This document shows, one piece after another, positions 8,089-16,356 of a stretch of DNA of 64,000 nucleotides. The stretch spans positions 372,001-436,000 of the forward strand of contig NZ_JAGSOA010000001.1 in NCBI RefSeq assembly GCF_019754935.1. The letters run 5' to 3'. Position 1 is the stretch's first letter, and each line of letters starts with the position of its first letter. The position numbers were made by a program, and so were the translations under genes. The DNA comes from Corynebacterium parakroppenstedtii (GTDB lineage Bacteria > Actinomycetota > Actinomycetes > Mycobacteriales > Mycobacteriaceae). Below the pieces are notes generated by a model. That model did no database searches. It was given only the letters and a program-made list of their open reading frames with translations, and was not told the DNA's origin.

Positions 8089-9396
8089 TTACACCGAGGA
8101 TGCAGCAGTGTCACGTTGCCAGAGATTTCCGGTCCGGCTAATCAGTCCCTTGTCTCTGAGTTCACACAAGATCGTCATGGTCTGTACCAAGGGCAGCCCG
8201 GACGACGCGGCGATGGTGGCTGCGTCAGATCTCTTACCGCTTACTGCATCAAACACGCGTAATGACGGTCGATCAAGGCGCTGGACGTCCGTCGCGGGAT
8301 AATCCATTTCCAGCTGGGCATCGCTATCCACTGTTCCCAAGGGACTCAGTGATTCGATGAGGTCCGCCCCGCTTTCAATCAATTCGGCGCGACCTTCGCG
8401 GATGAGTCGGTGACAGCCGTGAGATGATCGTGACGTCACTGCCCCGGGTACTGCGAACACCTGCTTGCCCATCGTTTCGGCCCAGCTCACGGTATTGAGC
8501 GCACCAGAGCGATAACCAGCCTCGATAACCACGACCCCTTGCCCCAAGGCCGCTGATAGGCGGTTCCTGGTCAAGAATCGATGCCGAGCCGGACGCGTGC
8601 CCGGGGGATACTCCGTGATCACCGCTCCTTCTCGAGCGATGTCGTTGAACTCAGTTCTATGGGCTGCGGGATAGGTGACGTCGATACCGTGGGCCACGAT
8701 GGCAACAGTGGAATGACCGACGCGGAGGGCTGCACGGTGCGCGCTGATGTCGATACCGAAGGCGCCTCCCGAGACCACTGTCCACCCATGAGTGGCGCAT
8801 TCAGCGCCGATATCTGCAGCGACCGCATTCCCGTACCTTGTGGCAGCACGTGTGCCGACAACGGTGATCGCTTTCTCCGTCAAGGCCCGAGCATTCCCAC
8901 CTTTCACCCATAACCCATGTGGCGGGATCGCATCATCGTGATGGGATTTCGCCCCATCGGCGATGCGGGAAACGTGAAAAGATTCGGCAAGTACTGGGCC
9001 AGGCCATGCGTCGTCATCGGGTGTGATAAAACGTGCTCCGACGGAGGCTGCGGAATGAAGGTCGGCCAGCGGTTGGAACCATTCATATCGCGACTCGGTG
9101 GCACTCAACACCTTGGGCGAAAGACTCGGATCACGACGAATAATCCGTACAGCAGCAGAAACCGGATCCGATTCCCCGCTTTCCCAAATCAGAGCCAAAA
9201 GATGCGCATTCGGCCCCTCCACAACTCGGTTGAGATAAGCCCACGCTTGATGCCGTGCCGCGAACTCGGGTGTGTCCTTAAAAATGGCCGAATGAACCAA
9301 AGAAGGCATTGCTTTATTCGACCCGCTTCCCTGTGTCACCCGCCCGCTCTCATAGTCATCTGCCTGAACCGCCTGACAACTACTGTTATCGCCCAA
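8089..9396 (-). CDS. dprA: DNA processing protein DprA (Smf)
   Basis: Loads RecA on incoming single-stranded DNA in transformation; widely kept in non-competent bacteria. The Rossmann-like core runs from AITVVGTRAATRYG through VSGGAFGIDISAHRAAL and THE FLTRNRLSAALG region, with ITEYPPG and VFAVPGAVTSRSSHG typical of the family. The C-terminal ~60 residues form a winged-helix-like DprA tail. The first codon at 9396 is a TTG overlapping the upstream gene by 11 bases. A GTG at 9339 or an ATG at 9309 would be better starts on ribosome-site grounds, and the conserved region begins after all of them. Confidence 0.93.
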   Translation of the reverse strand: MGDNSSCQAVQADDYESGRVTQGSGSNKAMPSLVHSAIFKDTPEFAARHQAWAYLNRVVEGPNAHLLALIWESGESDPVSAAVRIIRRDPSLSPKVLSATESRYEWFQPLADLHSAASVGARFITPDDDAWPGPVLAESFHVSRIADGAKSHHDDAIPPHGLWVKGGNARALTEKAITVVGTRAATRYGNAVAADIGAECATHGWTVVSGGAFGIDISAHRAALRVGHSTVAIVAHGIDVTYPAAHRTEFNDIAREGAVITEYPPGTRPARHRFLTRNRLSAALGQGVVVIEAGYRSGALNTVSWAETMGKQVFAVPGAVTSRSSHGCHRLIREGRAELIESGADLIESLSPLGTVDSDAQLEMDYPATDVQRLDRPSLRVFDAVSGKRSDAATIAASSGLPLVQTMTILCELRDKGLISRTGNLWQRDTAASSV

Positions 9397-11059
9397 TGTT
9401 GTCTACCCCCTCATGTAAAGACTGTGCTTCATCAAAATGGTCGAGCGTCACGTGAGACAGCTCGAGCCCCTCGTCCATCCCCGACGAACCCACATCACCA
9501 GCGCCAAACGCCCCTGCCTCAAGATCCGCAATGGTGAACGCCACCCGACACAACCGATCAACCCCTCGCTGGGTTACCGCATCCGTTCGTAATAAATAGT
9601 CGACGTAACTGGCCACCATCGGGACGGTGCTTAACCACTCGCGGATCCATTTTCCTGGGACGCGGGAGTTCGTGATCGACCCCAAACCGGCGGACTCCCA
9701 TCGTCGCCTCGCACGCATGTGGGCCTGACATACTCGCCGTCGTATCGATTCTGACGATTCACCACGACGCACCGACGACACCACGGATCCCTTCGGAGCC
9801 GTCGTCACAGCAAGATCAATTCTGTCTAGGAGTGGGCCCGATAATCCGGACAAATACATCGAGCGAACACGACCTGTACACCGACATTCCTGAGGCGTTG
9901 CTGCACCACAGGGACACGGGTTAGCTGCCATAATCAGTTGAAAATTCGATGGATACACGACGGAAAAACGATTGCGCGAAATCCGCACATAGCCCTGCTC
10001 AAGTGGCGTGCGCAGAGCATCGAGGACGCGAGCTTTCATCTCCCCCACCTCGTCGAGAAACAAGACACCGTGATGTGCCCGACTGATCGCGCCTGGCCGC
10101 GGACGCCCCGAACCCCCACCAATAAGGCCAGCGACTGAGATCGAATAATGCGGATCCACAAACGGAGGACGAGTGACCACATCGGTCATCGTCTCTGACG
10201 ACAACGAATGAATCGCCGTCACTTCAAGGCATTCTTGTTCACTCAACGGCGGGAGGATTGTGGGCACACGCGCGGCCAACATTGATTTCCCCGACCCAGG
10301 AGGCCCGATGAGAAGCATGTGGTGGCCACCAGCGGCAGCGATTTCGATACCGCGCCGGGCTAGTTCTTGACCGAAAACTTCCGACATGTCCAGCGTCTCG
10401 TCGCCTTGGCCGGGCGCAGACGATACGCGGTGATGCTCGCAGCGAATACACGCGTGCTGCACAGCTTCTGAAATCAAGGCCGATTGATCACTCGTCATCG
10501 GTTGTCCCGTGCATACCCACGCCCATGCCGCGCGCAATGAGGTCACAGCCCACACCGAAATACCCGCAACTAAGGAGGCCTCCGCTGCGTTCGCCGCGGG
10601 AACAATGGCGGCCGTCATTCCCTGGTCACGCGCTGCGATCACGGCGGGGAGCACACCAGCAACAGAACGGACATCACCGTTCAGTCCCAGTTCGCCGATA
10701 AAAACCGTCGAGTCAAGCCGAGCTTTTATATCTCGGTCACGTGTCTTCGAGCCACTCGATCCATTCGCAGACCTGCTGGCATTCGAGGCTAAAACCGCGA
10801 TCACCAGAGCAAGGTCATAGCCGGATCCGTTCTTCGGTAACGACGCAGGCGAGAGACTGACCACGATCTTCGTTTTGGGCCACTCGAGGCCGGAGTTTCT
10901 CGCCGCTGATCGGATGCGGTCGCGCGCCTCCGATACCGCCGTATCCCCCAAACCGACGACGTTCATTCCGGGTAAGCCCGGACCAGAATCCGCCTCAATA
11001 GAGATAGGAATTCCGGATACCCCTTGAAGGGCCACTGAGTAGGTCCGCCCGACTGTCAT
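9386..11059 (-). CDS. YifB/ComM-family Mg-chelatase-like AAA+ ATPase
   Basis: AAA+ ATPase related to ComM, a hexameric branch-migration helicase in transformation. Order: an N-terminal Lon-protease-like ChlI domain (GMNVVGLGDTAVSEARDRI), Walker A GPPGSGKSMLA, Walker B GVLFLDEVGE, and a Cys-bearing loop CPCGAATPQECRC, then a C-terminal Mg_chelatase_C region with a SGPLLDRIDL sensor. The length (557-558 residues) is slightly above the usual ~500. The ATG at 11059 overlaps the yraN stop by one base (TGATG) and has GAGGTG upstream; a GTG one codon earlier is possible. It forms the conserved yraN-yifB-dprA gene string. Confidence 0.92.
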   Translation of the reverse strand: MTVGRTYSVALQGVSGIPISIEADSGPGLPGMNVVGLGDTAVSEARDRIRSAARNSGLEWPKTKIVVSLSPASLPKNGSGYDLALVIAVLASNASRSANGSSGSKTRDRDIKARLDSTVFIGELGLNGDVRSVAGVLPAVIAARDQGMTAAIVPAANAAEASLVAGISVWAVTSLRAAWAWVCTGQPMTSDQSALISEAVQHACIRCEHHRVSSAPGQGDETLDMSEVFGQELARRGIEIAAAGGHHMLLIGPPGSGKSMLAARVPTILPPLSEQECLEVTAIHSLSSETMTDVVTRPPFVDPHYSISVAGLIGGGSGRPRPGAISRAHHGVLFLDEVGEMKARVLDALRTPLEQGYVRISRNRFSVVYPSNFQLIMAANPCPCGAATPQECRCTGRVRSMYLSGLSGPLLDRIDLAVTTAPKGSVVSSVRRGESSESIRRRVCQAHMRARRRWESAGLGSITNSRVPGKWIREWLSTVPMVASYVDYLLRTDAVTQRGVDRLCRVAFTIADLEAGAFGAGDVGSSGMDEGLELSHVTLDHFDEAQSLHEGVDNIGR

Positions 11060-11523
11060 CACGCCACCTCTTCAAAGTGCTCGAGCGAACAACGCCATGG
11101 CATACCGTCGCTAGGGGGATGAACTGCAATGTCAATCAAATCGATACGAATGAACTGGGGATGGATGTCAGGGTGGGCGGTTAGCCACTGGCTCATTCCC
11201 CGCCGAAGAGTCTGCTGCTTCTTCCGCGTTATGGCCTCAACTCCTCCACCGAAAAACTGGGTTCGACGCGTTTTGACCTCGACGACGGCGCATACCGTCG
11301 GTGAGTTGCCCGCGCTGCTGTTCATCGTGGCGACGATGTCCAACTCGCCACCGTGAAAGCGCCAATTCCTGTCGACGATGACGAACCCTTGACGGACAAA
11401 CCATTCGGCTGCGCGATCTTCGCCCCACCGGCCTAAAAGCTGAGTGGAACAACTCCCTACAAACGCCGACACGTAATCGTCGTCAAGACAAAGCTGTGTC
11501 TGTGCACTACCGTCAGTCCCCAC
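11059..11523 (-). CDS. yraN: YraN family (UPF0102) endonuclease-like protein
   Basis: A 154-residue protein with the UPF0102 core: GRWGEDRAAEWFVRQGF, then RNWRFHGGELDIVA and VVEVKTRR. This E/D...ExK pattern is that of a restriction-endonuclease-like fold and suggests a Holliday-junction or recombination nuclease. The function in cells is unproven. A 30-residue polar leader precedes the core. It lies directly upstream of the YifB ATPase with overlapping stop and start, so the two are probably translationally coupled. Confidence 0.88.
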   Translation of the reverse strand: MGTDGSAQTQLCLDDDYVSAFVGSCSTQLLGRWGEDRAAEWFVRQGFVIVDRNWRFHGGELDIVATMNSSAGNSPTVCAVVEVKTRRTQFFGGGVEAITRKKQQTLRRGMSQWLTAHPDIHPQFIRIDLIDIAVHPPSDGMPWRCSLEHFEEVA

Positions 11524-11576
11524 CGCGACCCCCTACTACTGATGCCAGTCATATCCGTGTGGGAGATAGCTTCTCA

Positions 11577-11632
11577 TAAAAAATCCCCAGCGACGTCGGT
11601 ATTCGGTGTGAACACCATGCGTCGCTGGGGAT
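11577..11632 (-). terminator. Intrinsic terminator, distal of two after the DUF2469 gene
   Basis: Perfect 13-bp arms ATCCCCAGCGACG (11583-11595) and CGTCGCTGGGGAT (11620-11632). On the minus strand the stem is followed by a run of T. It lies between the DUF2469 stop and the yraN start. Confidence 0.8.
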
Positions 11633-11743
11633 AACTTCCGGCCTGGGGATAACTAGGTAACAAACACACTATGTAGAGCACACAACGTGCTACCGCCCCT
11701 ATACGTACTCTGAGCACGTGGGCACAAGAGCACTAAAAGAACT

Positions 11744-11769
11744 CTAAAAAGGCGCTCGAACGAGAGCGC
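11744..11769 (-). terminator. Intrinsic terminator, proximal, after the DUF2469 gene
   Basis: GCGCTC (11752-11757) pairs with GAGCGC (11764-11769). On the minus strand the stem runs into CTTTTTAGAG. It is 41 bases beyond the DUF2469 stop codon and forms a tandem pair with the stem at 11583-11632. Confidence 0.7.
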
Positions 11770-11809
11770 TCTGAAAGCACTCTCTCAATTCTCGCTAGCG
11801 CGAATCGAC

Positions 11810-12115
11810 CTAATCCGGAAGCTGGATATCCGGCTTGTCTAGCTCCTCAATATTGACGTCTTTAAAGGTGATAACTCGCACGTACTTAACAAATCGAGCG
11901 GGCCGGTACATGTCCCACACCCAGGCATCCGACATCCGAACTTCGAAATAGACTTCCCCGTTCGAATTATTAGGTATGAGCTCCACCGCATTAGCTAAAT
12001 AAAACCGACGTTCCGTTTCCACGACATACGAAAACTGGCTTACCACGTCGCGGTATTCGCGATACATGGATAATTCTACGTCGGCCTCGAAATTTTCAAG
12101 ATCCTCAGCACTCAC
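11810..12115 (-). CDS. DUF2469 family protein
   Basis: A 101-residue acidic protein starting MSAEDLENFEADVELSMYRE, a signature start of the actinobacterial DUF2469 family (Rv2901c type). It also has DVVSQFSYVVETERRFYLAN and a late VYFEVRMSDAWVWDMYRPARF block. It is predicted soluble and strongly conserved, usually next to rnhB and lepB as here. No biochemical function is established. The position 70 bases after rnhB suggests one transcript, lepB-rnhB-DUF2469, ended by two terminators. Confidence 0.88.
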   Translation of the reverse strand: MSAEDLENFEADVELSMYREYRDVVSQFSYVVETERRFYLANAVELIPNNSNGEVYFEVRMSDAWVWDMYRPARFVKYVRVITFKDVNIEELDKPDIQLPD

Positions 12116-12186
12116 TGAAACTCAATCCTCCACAGCAGATCCGGATATACGACATAATGTACGTCAATTCAATAAAGGTCAGACGA

Positions 12187-12972
12187 TCAGATCGAATGAT
12201 GAGCACGGTACGCACCTACCGCCTCGGCCACGTTCCGATAAGTGTAACGATGTTCGGGCGTCCCGCCGTGGAGGCGCACCGCGTCAATATGTTGAGCAGT
12301 CCCGTAGCCCTTGTGCTTCTCCAGACCGTACTCGGGGTAGCGCTCCGCAAGGTCACACATGTAGCGGTCACGAGTAACTTTCGCCAAGACGCTTGCAGCC
12401 GCGATACACCGGGCGGCCGAATCCCCACCGATGATCGGAAGATGCGGTTGCGTTAACCCATCGACTCGCATGGCGTCAGTAAGAACATAGTGAGGGCGTT
12501 CGTCTAATACCCCTACGGCACGGCGCATTCCAGCGATATTCATGGCTTGGATCCCATATTTATCGATATCTGCAGCTGGGATAAGAATGACTGACCATGA
12601 TTCAGCGGAATCCTTAATAATCGGGAACAGTTTTTCTCTCATTGTGGGAGAAAGTTTCTTAGAATCAGTCAGCTTATCCAGGGGATGAATGGGCTTTGCC
12701 GGTAATATGCACGCGGCTATGGCCATCGGACCACAACACGCTCCCCGACCTGCCTCATCCACACCAGCGACGGGACCTAAACCCGCTTTGACCAACGCAT
12801 GCTCATATGTCCGAGCTTGTGGCATACGACGAATTCGCGTGGCATGAATGGTCAACCGCGCACCAGCATGCTTGGTACCAGCATGTTTACTCGTTTCTAC
12901 ACACGCTCTCACCTGGTTAAAAGTACGCGAATGCCCGTCGACCAGCAGAGCACGCCCCGACGTTGTCAGCAC
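12187..12972 (-). CDS. rnhB: Ribonuclease HII
   Basis: Removes ribonucleotides and RNA-DNA hybrids. Catalytic acidic residues are in AGVDEAGRG (residues ~69-77) and in the late HYVLTDAMRVDG, with DSKKL and the GYGT loop also present. The start is uncertain. A GTG at 12972 has TAGGGGAT before it and sits 10 bases from the lepB stop, so I keep it. It adds a ~50-residue leader not usual in the family, including a KHAGT/KHAGA repeat. An ATG at 12825 would give a normal-length protein but lacks a ribosome site. Confidence 0.92.
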   Translation of the reverse strand: MLTTSGRALLVDGHSRTFNQVRACVETSKHAGTKHAGARLTIHATRIRRMPQARTYEHALVKAGLGPVAGVDEAGRGACCGPMAIAACILPAKPIHPLDKLTDSKKLSPTMREKLFPIIKDSAESWSVILIPAADIDKYGIQAMNIAGMRRAVGVLDERPHYVLTDAMRVDGLTQPHLPIIGGDSAARCIAAASVLAKVTRDRYMCDLAERYPEYGLEKHKGYGTAQHIDAVRLHGGTPEHRYTYRNVAEAVGAYRAHHSI

Positions 12973-12982
12973 AACCGATCCC

Positions 12983-13942
12983 CTACGACTGAGTCTGAGG
13001 ATGTTTCACAGTACCTATCCGATTGAACGGCAAAATGCGAGCATCAACGCGACCAATCACATTATCCACCGGAACAGTTCCTTGGTATTGATCCCCCATA
13101 TGGAACCGCGAATCTCTCGAATTGGTGCGGTTATCCCCCATGACCCAGAGATGATCCTCGGGAACTTTCACGGGCCCGAAATACTCGCCCCCACAAGCAA
13201 TCGATCCACCTTTAGTATCGACGCTCCGGGAAGGCGGGTTCATGATATACGAATTATCAATGTCCTTCCCGTTAACTTTGACCCCTTTATCACCAGGTAA
13301 GCATTCCACTGTCTGCCCACCGGTTGCTATGACACGCTTAACAAGATCATTTTCGTCTGGGGCCACGAGTCCGATATACGACCCTAGGTTTTGAAAACCA
13401 CGGACAATTCGATTACTCGATCTACTCGTTGTGTACGCATTATCCCAGGAGTCAGGCCCCTTAAAAACAACCACATCACCGGGCTTGGGGTCCTTGAAGT
13501 CATACACCATTTTATTGACAAAAATTCGGTCATTATTGCAGTCTGTACATCCATGCAGCGTGGGCTCCATGGATTCAGAAGGAATGACATAGACCCGCCC
13601 CACCACTGCTTGAAAAGCAATGGTCGCTATGAGCGCAATCGCGATAATAATGGGGACATCGATATACCATGGACGCTCAGAACGAGGCGACTGTTTTCTC
13701 GCGCGCTCGGCTTTCGACGGAGCAGCGACACGACGTCGTGCCGAATAGCTTTGAGGCCTGTTGCTACCGCGAGGATGCCGTTGCGCCCGTAGTCGCCTGC
13801 TGTCTTGCCTGACCGAGGTGTGTGACGGCTGGTGCCGACCGCGTCGCCCATCGGATGACGAGCGATCGATGCTCGTCCTCGACGCACGTAAACGCTCGGG
13901 GCTCGTACGGGGGCGCCAGCCCGGTGGGTTAGTTTCGGTCAC
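12983..13942 (-). CDS. lepB: Signal peptidase I
   Basis: Membrane serine protease that removes Sec and Tat signal peptides outside the membrane. A ~90-residue Arg/Ser-rich cytoplasmic N-terminus precedes one transmembrane helix (VPIIIAIALIATIAFQAVVG). The catalytic Ser is in IPSESMEPTL, the Lys in LVKRVIATGG, and the C-terminal box is MGDNRTNSRDSR. A CTDCNND segment between the Ser and Lys boxes has two nearby cysteines. It is ten bases upstream of rnhB in the same direction. Confidence 0.95.
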   Translation of the reverse strand: MTETNPPGWRPRTSPERLRASRTSIDRSSSDGRRGRHQPSHTSVRQDSRRLRAQRHPRGSNRPQSYSARRRVAAPSKAERARKQSPRSERPWYIDVPIIIAIALIATIAFQAVVGRVYVIPSESMEPTLHGCTDCNNDRIFVNKMVYDFKDPKPGDVVVFKGPDSWDNAYTTSRSSNRIVRGFQNLGSYIGLVAPDENDLVKRVIATGGQTVECLPGDKGVKVNGKDIDNSYIMNPPSRSVDTKGGSIACGGEYFGPVKVPEDHLWVMGDNRTNSRDSRFHMGDQYQGTVPVDNVIGRVDARILPFNRIGTVKHPQTQS

Positions 13943-13973
13943 AGGCCGTCATAGTACCAGCAGAATTCAGCAA

Positions 13974-14010
13974 AACATGATGTTTCCACTGCGATGGCGG
14001 ATCGCAGTGG
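13974..14010 (-). terminator. Double hairpin after the lipase gene
   Basis: CCACTGCGAT (13986-13995) and ATCGCAGTGG (14001-14010) form a perfect 10-bp stem with a five-base loop, 27 bases past the lipase stop. Next to it is AAACATGATGTTT (13974-13986), another perfect inverted repeat. There is no good T run, so it is a probable but atypical terminator. Confidence 0.5.
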
Positions 14011-14036
14011 GGCAACAACTTTGCCGAGTCCACCGC

Positions 14037-15101
14037 CTATGACGTCGCGAACAAAACGGCGGGAACACACGGAACTGCGACATCCCGGCCCAACGCGTTC
14101 ATCGCATAAGCAATAACACGCGGATTAGTCGTGTACGAAAGGTGATCGCCATAATCCTTATTGCATCCGTCTTGCGTCACAATGTTGCTGACATCAACGT
14201 CTTTGCCCGATTCGGCAGCCGTCGTAAACTGCGCATGACTTGTCGGCGTGACAACCAAATCAGCATGAGACGAAATGGATACGTACTTGACCCCAGGAAC
14301 CTCAACGTCGCTCATCTCATGAGTCATGAAATCTGATCCAGTTAAGAGGTCATTCGACGCCGGGCCACCCAGCGCACCAACGACAGTGCTGATCGGCAAT
14401 CCAGCAGCGTCCAACTCCTGATAGAGGTGGTTCACTCCGACCAACGTGGTGCCTTTGAGAACACCACCAAGGGTGATGACCTTACCGACGCCCTTACCCT
14501 CTTTACGCTTGGTGTACGCGGCAGCCATCGAGCCACCCTCGGAGTACCCGATGATGTCAACATCGCTACCCCCTAGGTTCTCACGAATCGCATCAATCTT
14601 GGCGGTAACTTCATCCACGCTATCCGCCATCGGGTTAAGGCCATTCAGGCCAGGGATCAACCCGGGTGCCGTCGCGTTATCTGCCGTCATCGGCCGCGGG
14701 TCACCGTAATTGAATCCATAGACACAGAACCCTGCAGCTGCGAGTTCCGGAGCCATCCGTGCATATGTCGAATAGAAATTCGAGTTCAAACCGTGAAGCA
14801 AAACAATGGGATTTTCACCGGGGCGAGGAGTACATTCCACATTTGCACCTTGAGGAGCCAAAGCCGGATTCGCCATGCCCAGCAATGTCGCCTGAACAAA
14901 GCTATCCTCTTTTGGTCCGTGGCCGACGGTTTCAGCCCATGAGACATTCGTCGCCGCAGGAACATCAACCTGTGTCGTTATGGGTTTAGCTGAAGCCTGT
15001 GGGTTAGTGCCGACCACACCTGTCATTCCGGCGATAGCAGTAGCGGCAGCAAGGACACACGCGGCCACTTTCTTCGTCGACGAGTGAAGCGATGAGAGCA
15101 T
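14037..15101 (-). CDS. Secreted triacylglycerol lipase-type alpha/beta hydrolase
   Basis: Exported esterase or lipase of 354 residues. The signal peptide has a basic start (SSTKKV) and a hydrophobic core (ACVLAAATAIAGMTGVVG), with cleavage likely near ASA. The oxyanion region is PIVLLHGLNSN, the nucleophile elbow GYSEGG, and candidate acid and base residues are in SHADLV and YGDHLSY. It resembles Lipase_2/LipA proteins that corynebacteria and nocardiae secrete. I chose the ATG at 15101 because GAAAGG lies at good spacing; an ATG six codons upstream lacks this. It probably releases fatty acids from host or medium lipids. Confidence 0.85.
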   Translation of the reverse strand: MLSSLHSSTKKVAACVLAAATAIAGMTGVVGTNPQASAKPITTQVDVPAATNVSWAETVGHGPKEDSFVQATLLGMANPALAPQGANVECTPRPGENPIVLLHGLNSNFYSTYARMAPELAAAGFCVYGFNYGDPRPMTADNATAPGLIPGLNGLNPMADSVDEVTAKIDAIRENLGGSDVDIIGYSEGGSMAAAYTKRKEGKGVGKVITLGGVLKGTTLVGVNHLYQELDAAGLPISTVVGALGGPASNDLLTGSDFMTHEMSDVEVPGVKYVSISSHADLVVTPTSHAQFTTAAESGKDVDVSNIVTQDGCNKDYGDHLSYTTNPRVIAYAMNALGRDVAVPCVPAVLFATS

Positions 15102-15585
15102 TATGAGCCTTTCGCACAACCTTGCACTCGACTCGACGTGATCAGAGTTAATTCACTGCGACTGAGTGCAACGTGTATTCGATCCAGTAATAAGAAAGTT
15201 TCAACAGTTCTCGATGACAGGAACACGACTGCAACGCTTTGTGAACGTCACCGGTTGTCATACCGGTTTCGCGGGCAGCACTGCGGTAGTAGCTCACAGC
15301 GTACGAGAGGGGAAACTGAAGAACCAACATTCAAACTACCTACGCAACCGTAGAAAAAGGCTCATCCGACGAAAATTACCCCCGTTTAAGGTGAGGTTCC
15401 CCGCTTTACGCCGATGGTTTCTACGTAAACGACGTTTTTTACGCCCACATATTCGTGAGCATCGTTATGTCAGGCCCGGGGATTGATGGGTCAATCACTG
15501 CCTCTACCTCCCCTACACTGACCTACACCCGACCCCTTTCAGGCCAACCGCACAATGAGTAAAGGGTCATACGACACAATTGGCA
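15102..15585. other. Long spacer between the lipase gene and the rplS terminator
   Basis: About 480 bases upstream of the lipase gene. I see no convincing gene; a 106-codon plus-strand frame at 15166-15486 is Arg-rich with no recognisable domain and no ribosome site. On the minus strand TTGAAA followed by GAATAC near 15180-15205 is a weak candidate promoter for the lipase gene. Confidence 0.35.
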
Positions 15586-15630
15586 TCAAAAAAGACCAAT
15601 GCGATGTGCCTGAGCACTCACATTGGTCTT
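15586..15630 (-). terminator. Intrinsic terminator after rplS
   Basis: AAGACCAATG (15592-15601) pairs perfectly with CATTGGTCTT (15621-15630). On the minus strand the stem ends in TTTTTT. It lies 41 bases past the rplS stop codon. Confidence 0.88.
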
Positions 15631-15670
15631 CATTGTCACACCACCGAGGTGGTCAACGATGGACAGCCGA

Positions 15671-16012
15671 TTAACGACGTTCCTTAATCTTGGCTGCCTT
15701 ACCCCGCAGGTTACGCAGGTAGTACAGCTTGGCCCGGCGAACGTCTCCGCGGGTCAAAACCTCGATGTGGTCGATATTCGGTGTGTGAACCGGGAAAGTA
15801 CGCTCCACACCGATGCCGAACGACACCTTGCGGACGGTGAAGGTCTCACGGATACCGGAGCCTTGGCGACGGATAACAACGCCGCGGAACACCTGAATAC
15901 GGGACTTCTGCCCCTCGATGACCTTCACGTGGACATCAACGGTATCGCCGGAGCGGAACTCCGGAATATCGTCGCGCAATGACGCAGCATCAACCTTGTC
16001 AAGAATGTTCAT
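15671..16012 (-). CDS. rplS: 50S ribosomal protein L19
   Basis: Large-subunit protein at the 30S interface. The 113-residue product shows [35 protein letters not shown] and the C-terminal [20 protein letters not shown], which are diagnostic. GAAGGAT precedes the ATG. In many bacteria it follows trmD; here tex lies between, and a 344-base gap suggests its own promoter. A strong terminator closes it. Confidence 0.98.
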   Translation of the reverse strand: MNILDKVDAASLRDDIPEFRSGDTVDVHVKVIEGQKSRIQVFRGVVIRRQGSGIRETFTVRKVSFGIGVERTFPVHTPNIDHIEVLTRGDVRRAKLYYLRNLRGKAAKIKERR

Positions 16013-16356
16013 GAATACGATCCTTCGTAGTCGGAGCAGAGGAACCTAGCGGCACTTCCCTGGAGGGCGCTCGGCCGGTTCGTACCCAGTACATATTTCA
16101 CTGTCGAGTTACGCAGAGTGTTATGGGATAGTGCCGTGCAGCATCCCAGGACCAACGTCGATTGTTACGACGATGGCTTTTATTGCAACGATGACTTTCG
16201 CTTGCACTCGGCGAAACAGACAACCCCGAAATTATTGCACTACAGCAGTATTTTCTTCAACTCAACCGACGTAATCGGTGTGTCTACCGAAGCTTGAGCA
16301 CCGGATCTCGGCCTATACTTCCCGTTAATCAGCAATGGTCACCTCATTGCCGCCCG
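16013..16356. other. Spacer between tex and rplS
   Basis: 344 bases with no plausible gene. It should carry the rplS promoter and leader. I see no strong promoter and no clear L19 leader structure. Confidence 0.35.

Noticed and set aside
15166..15486. Arg-rich 106-codon plus-strand frame upstream of the lipase gene
   Set aside because: No ribosome site, no recognisable domain, composition like a chance frame in a spacer.
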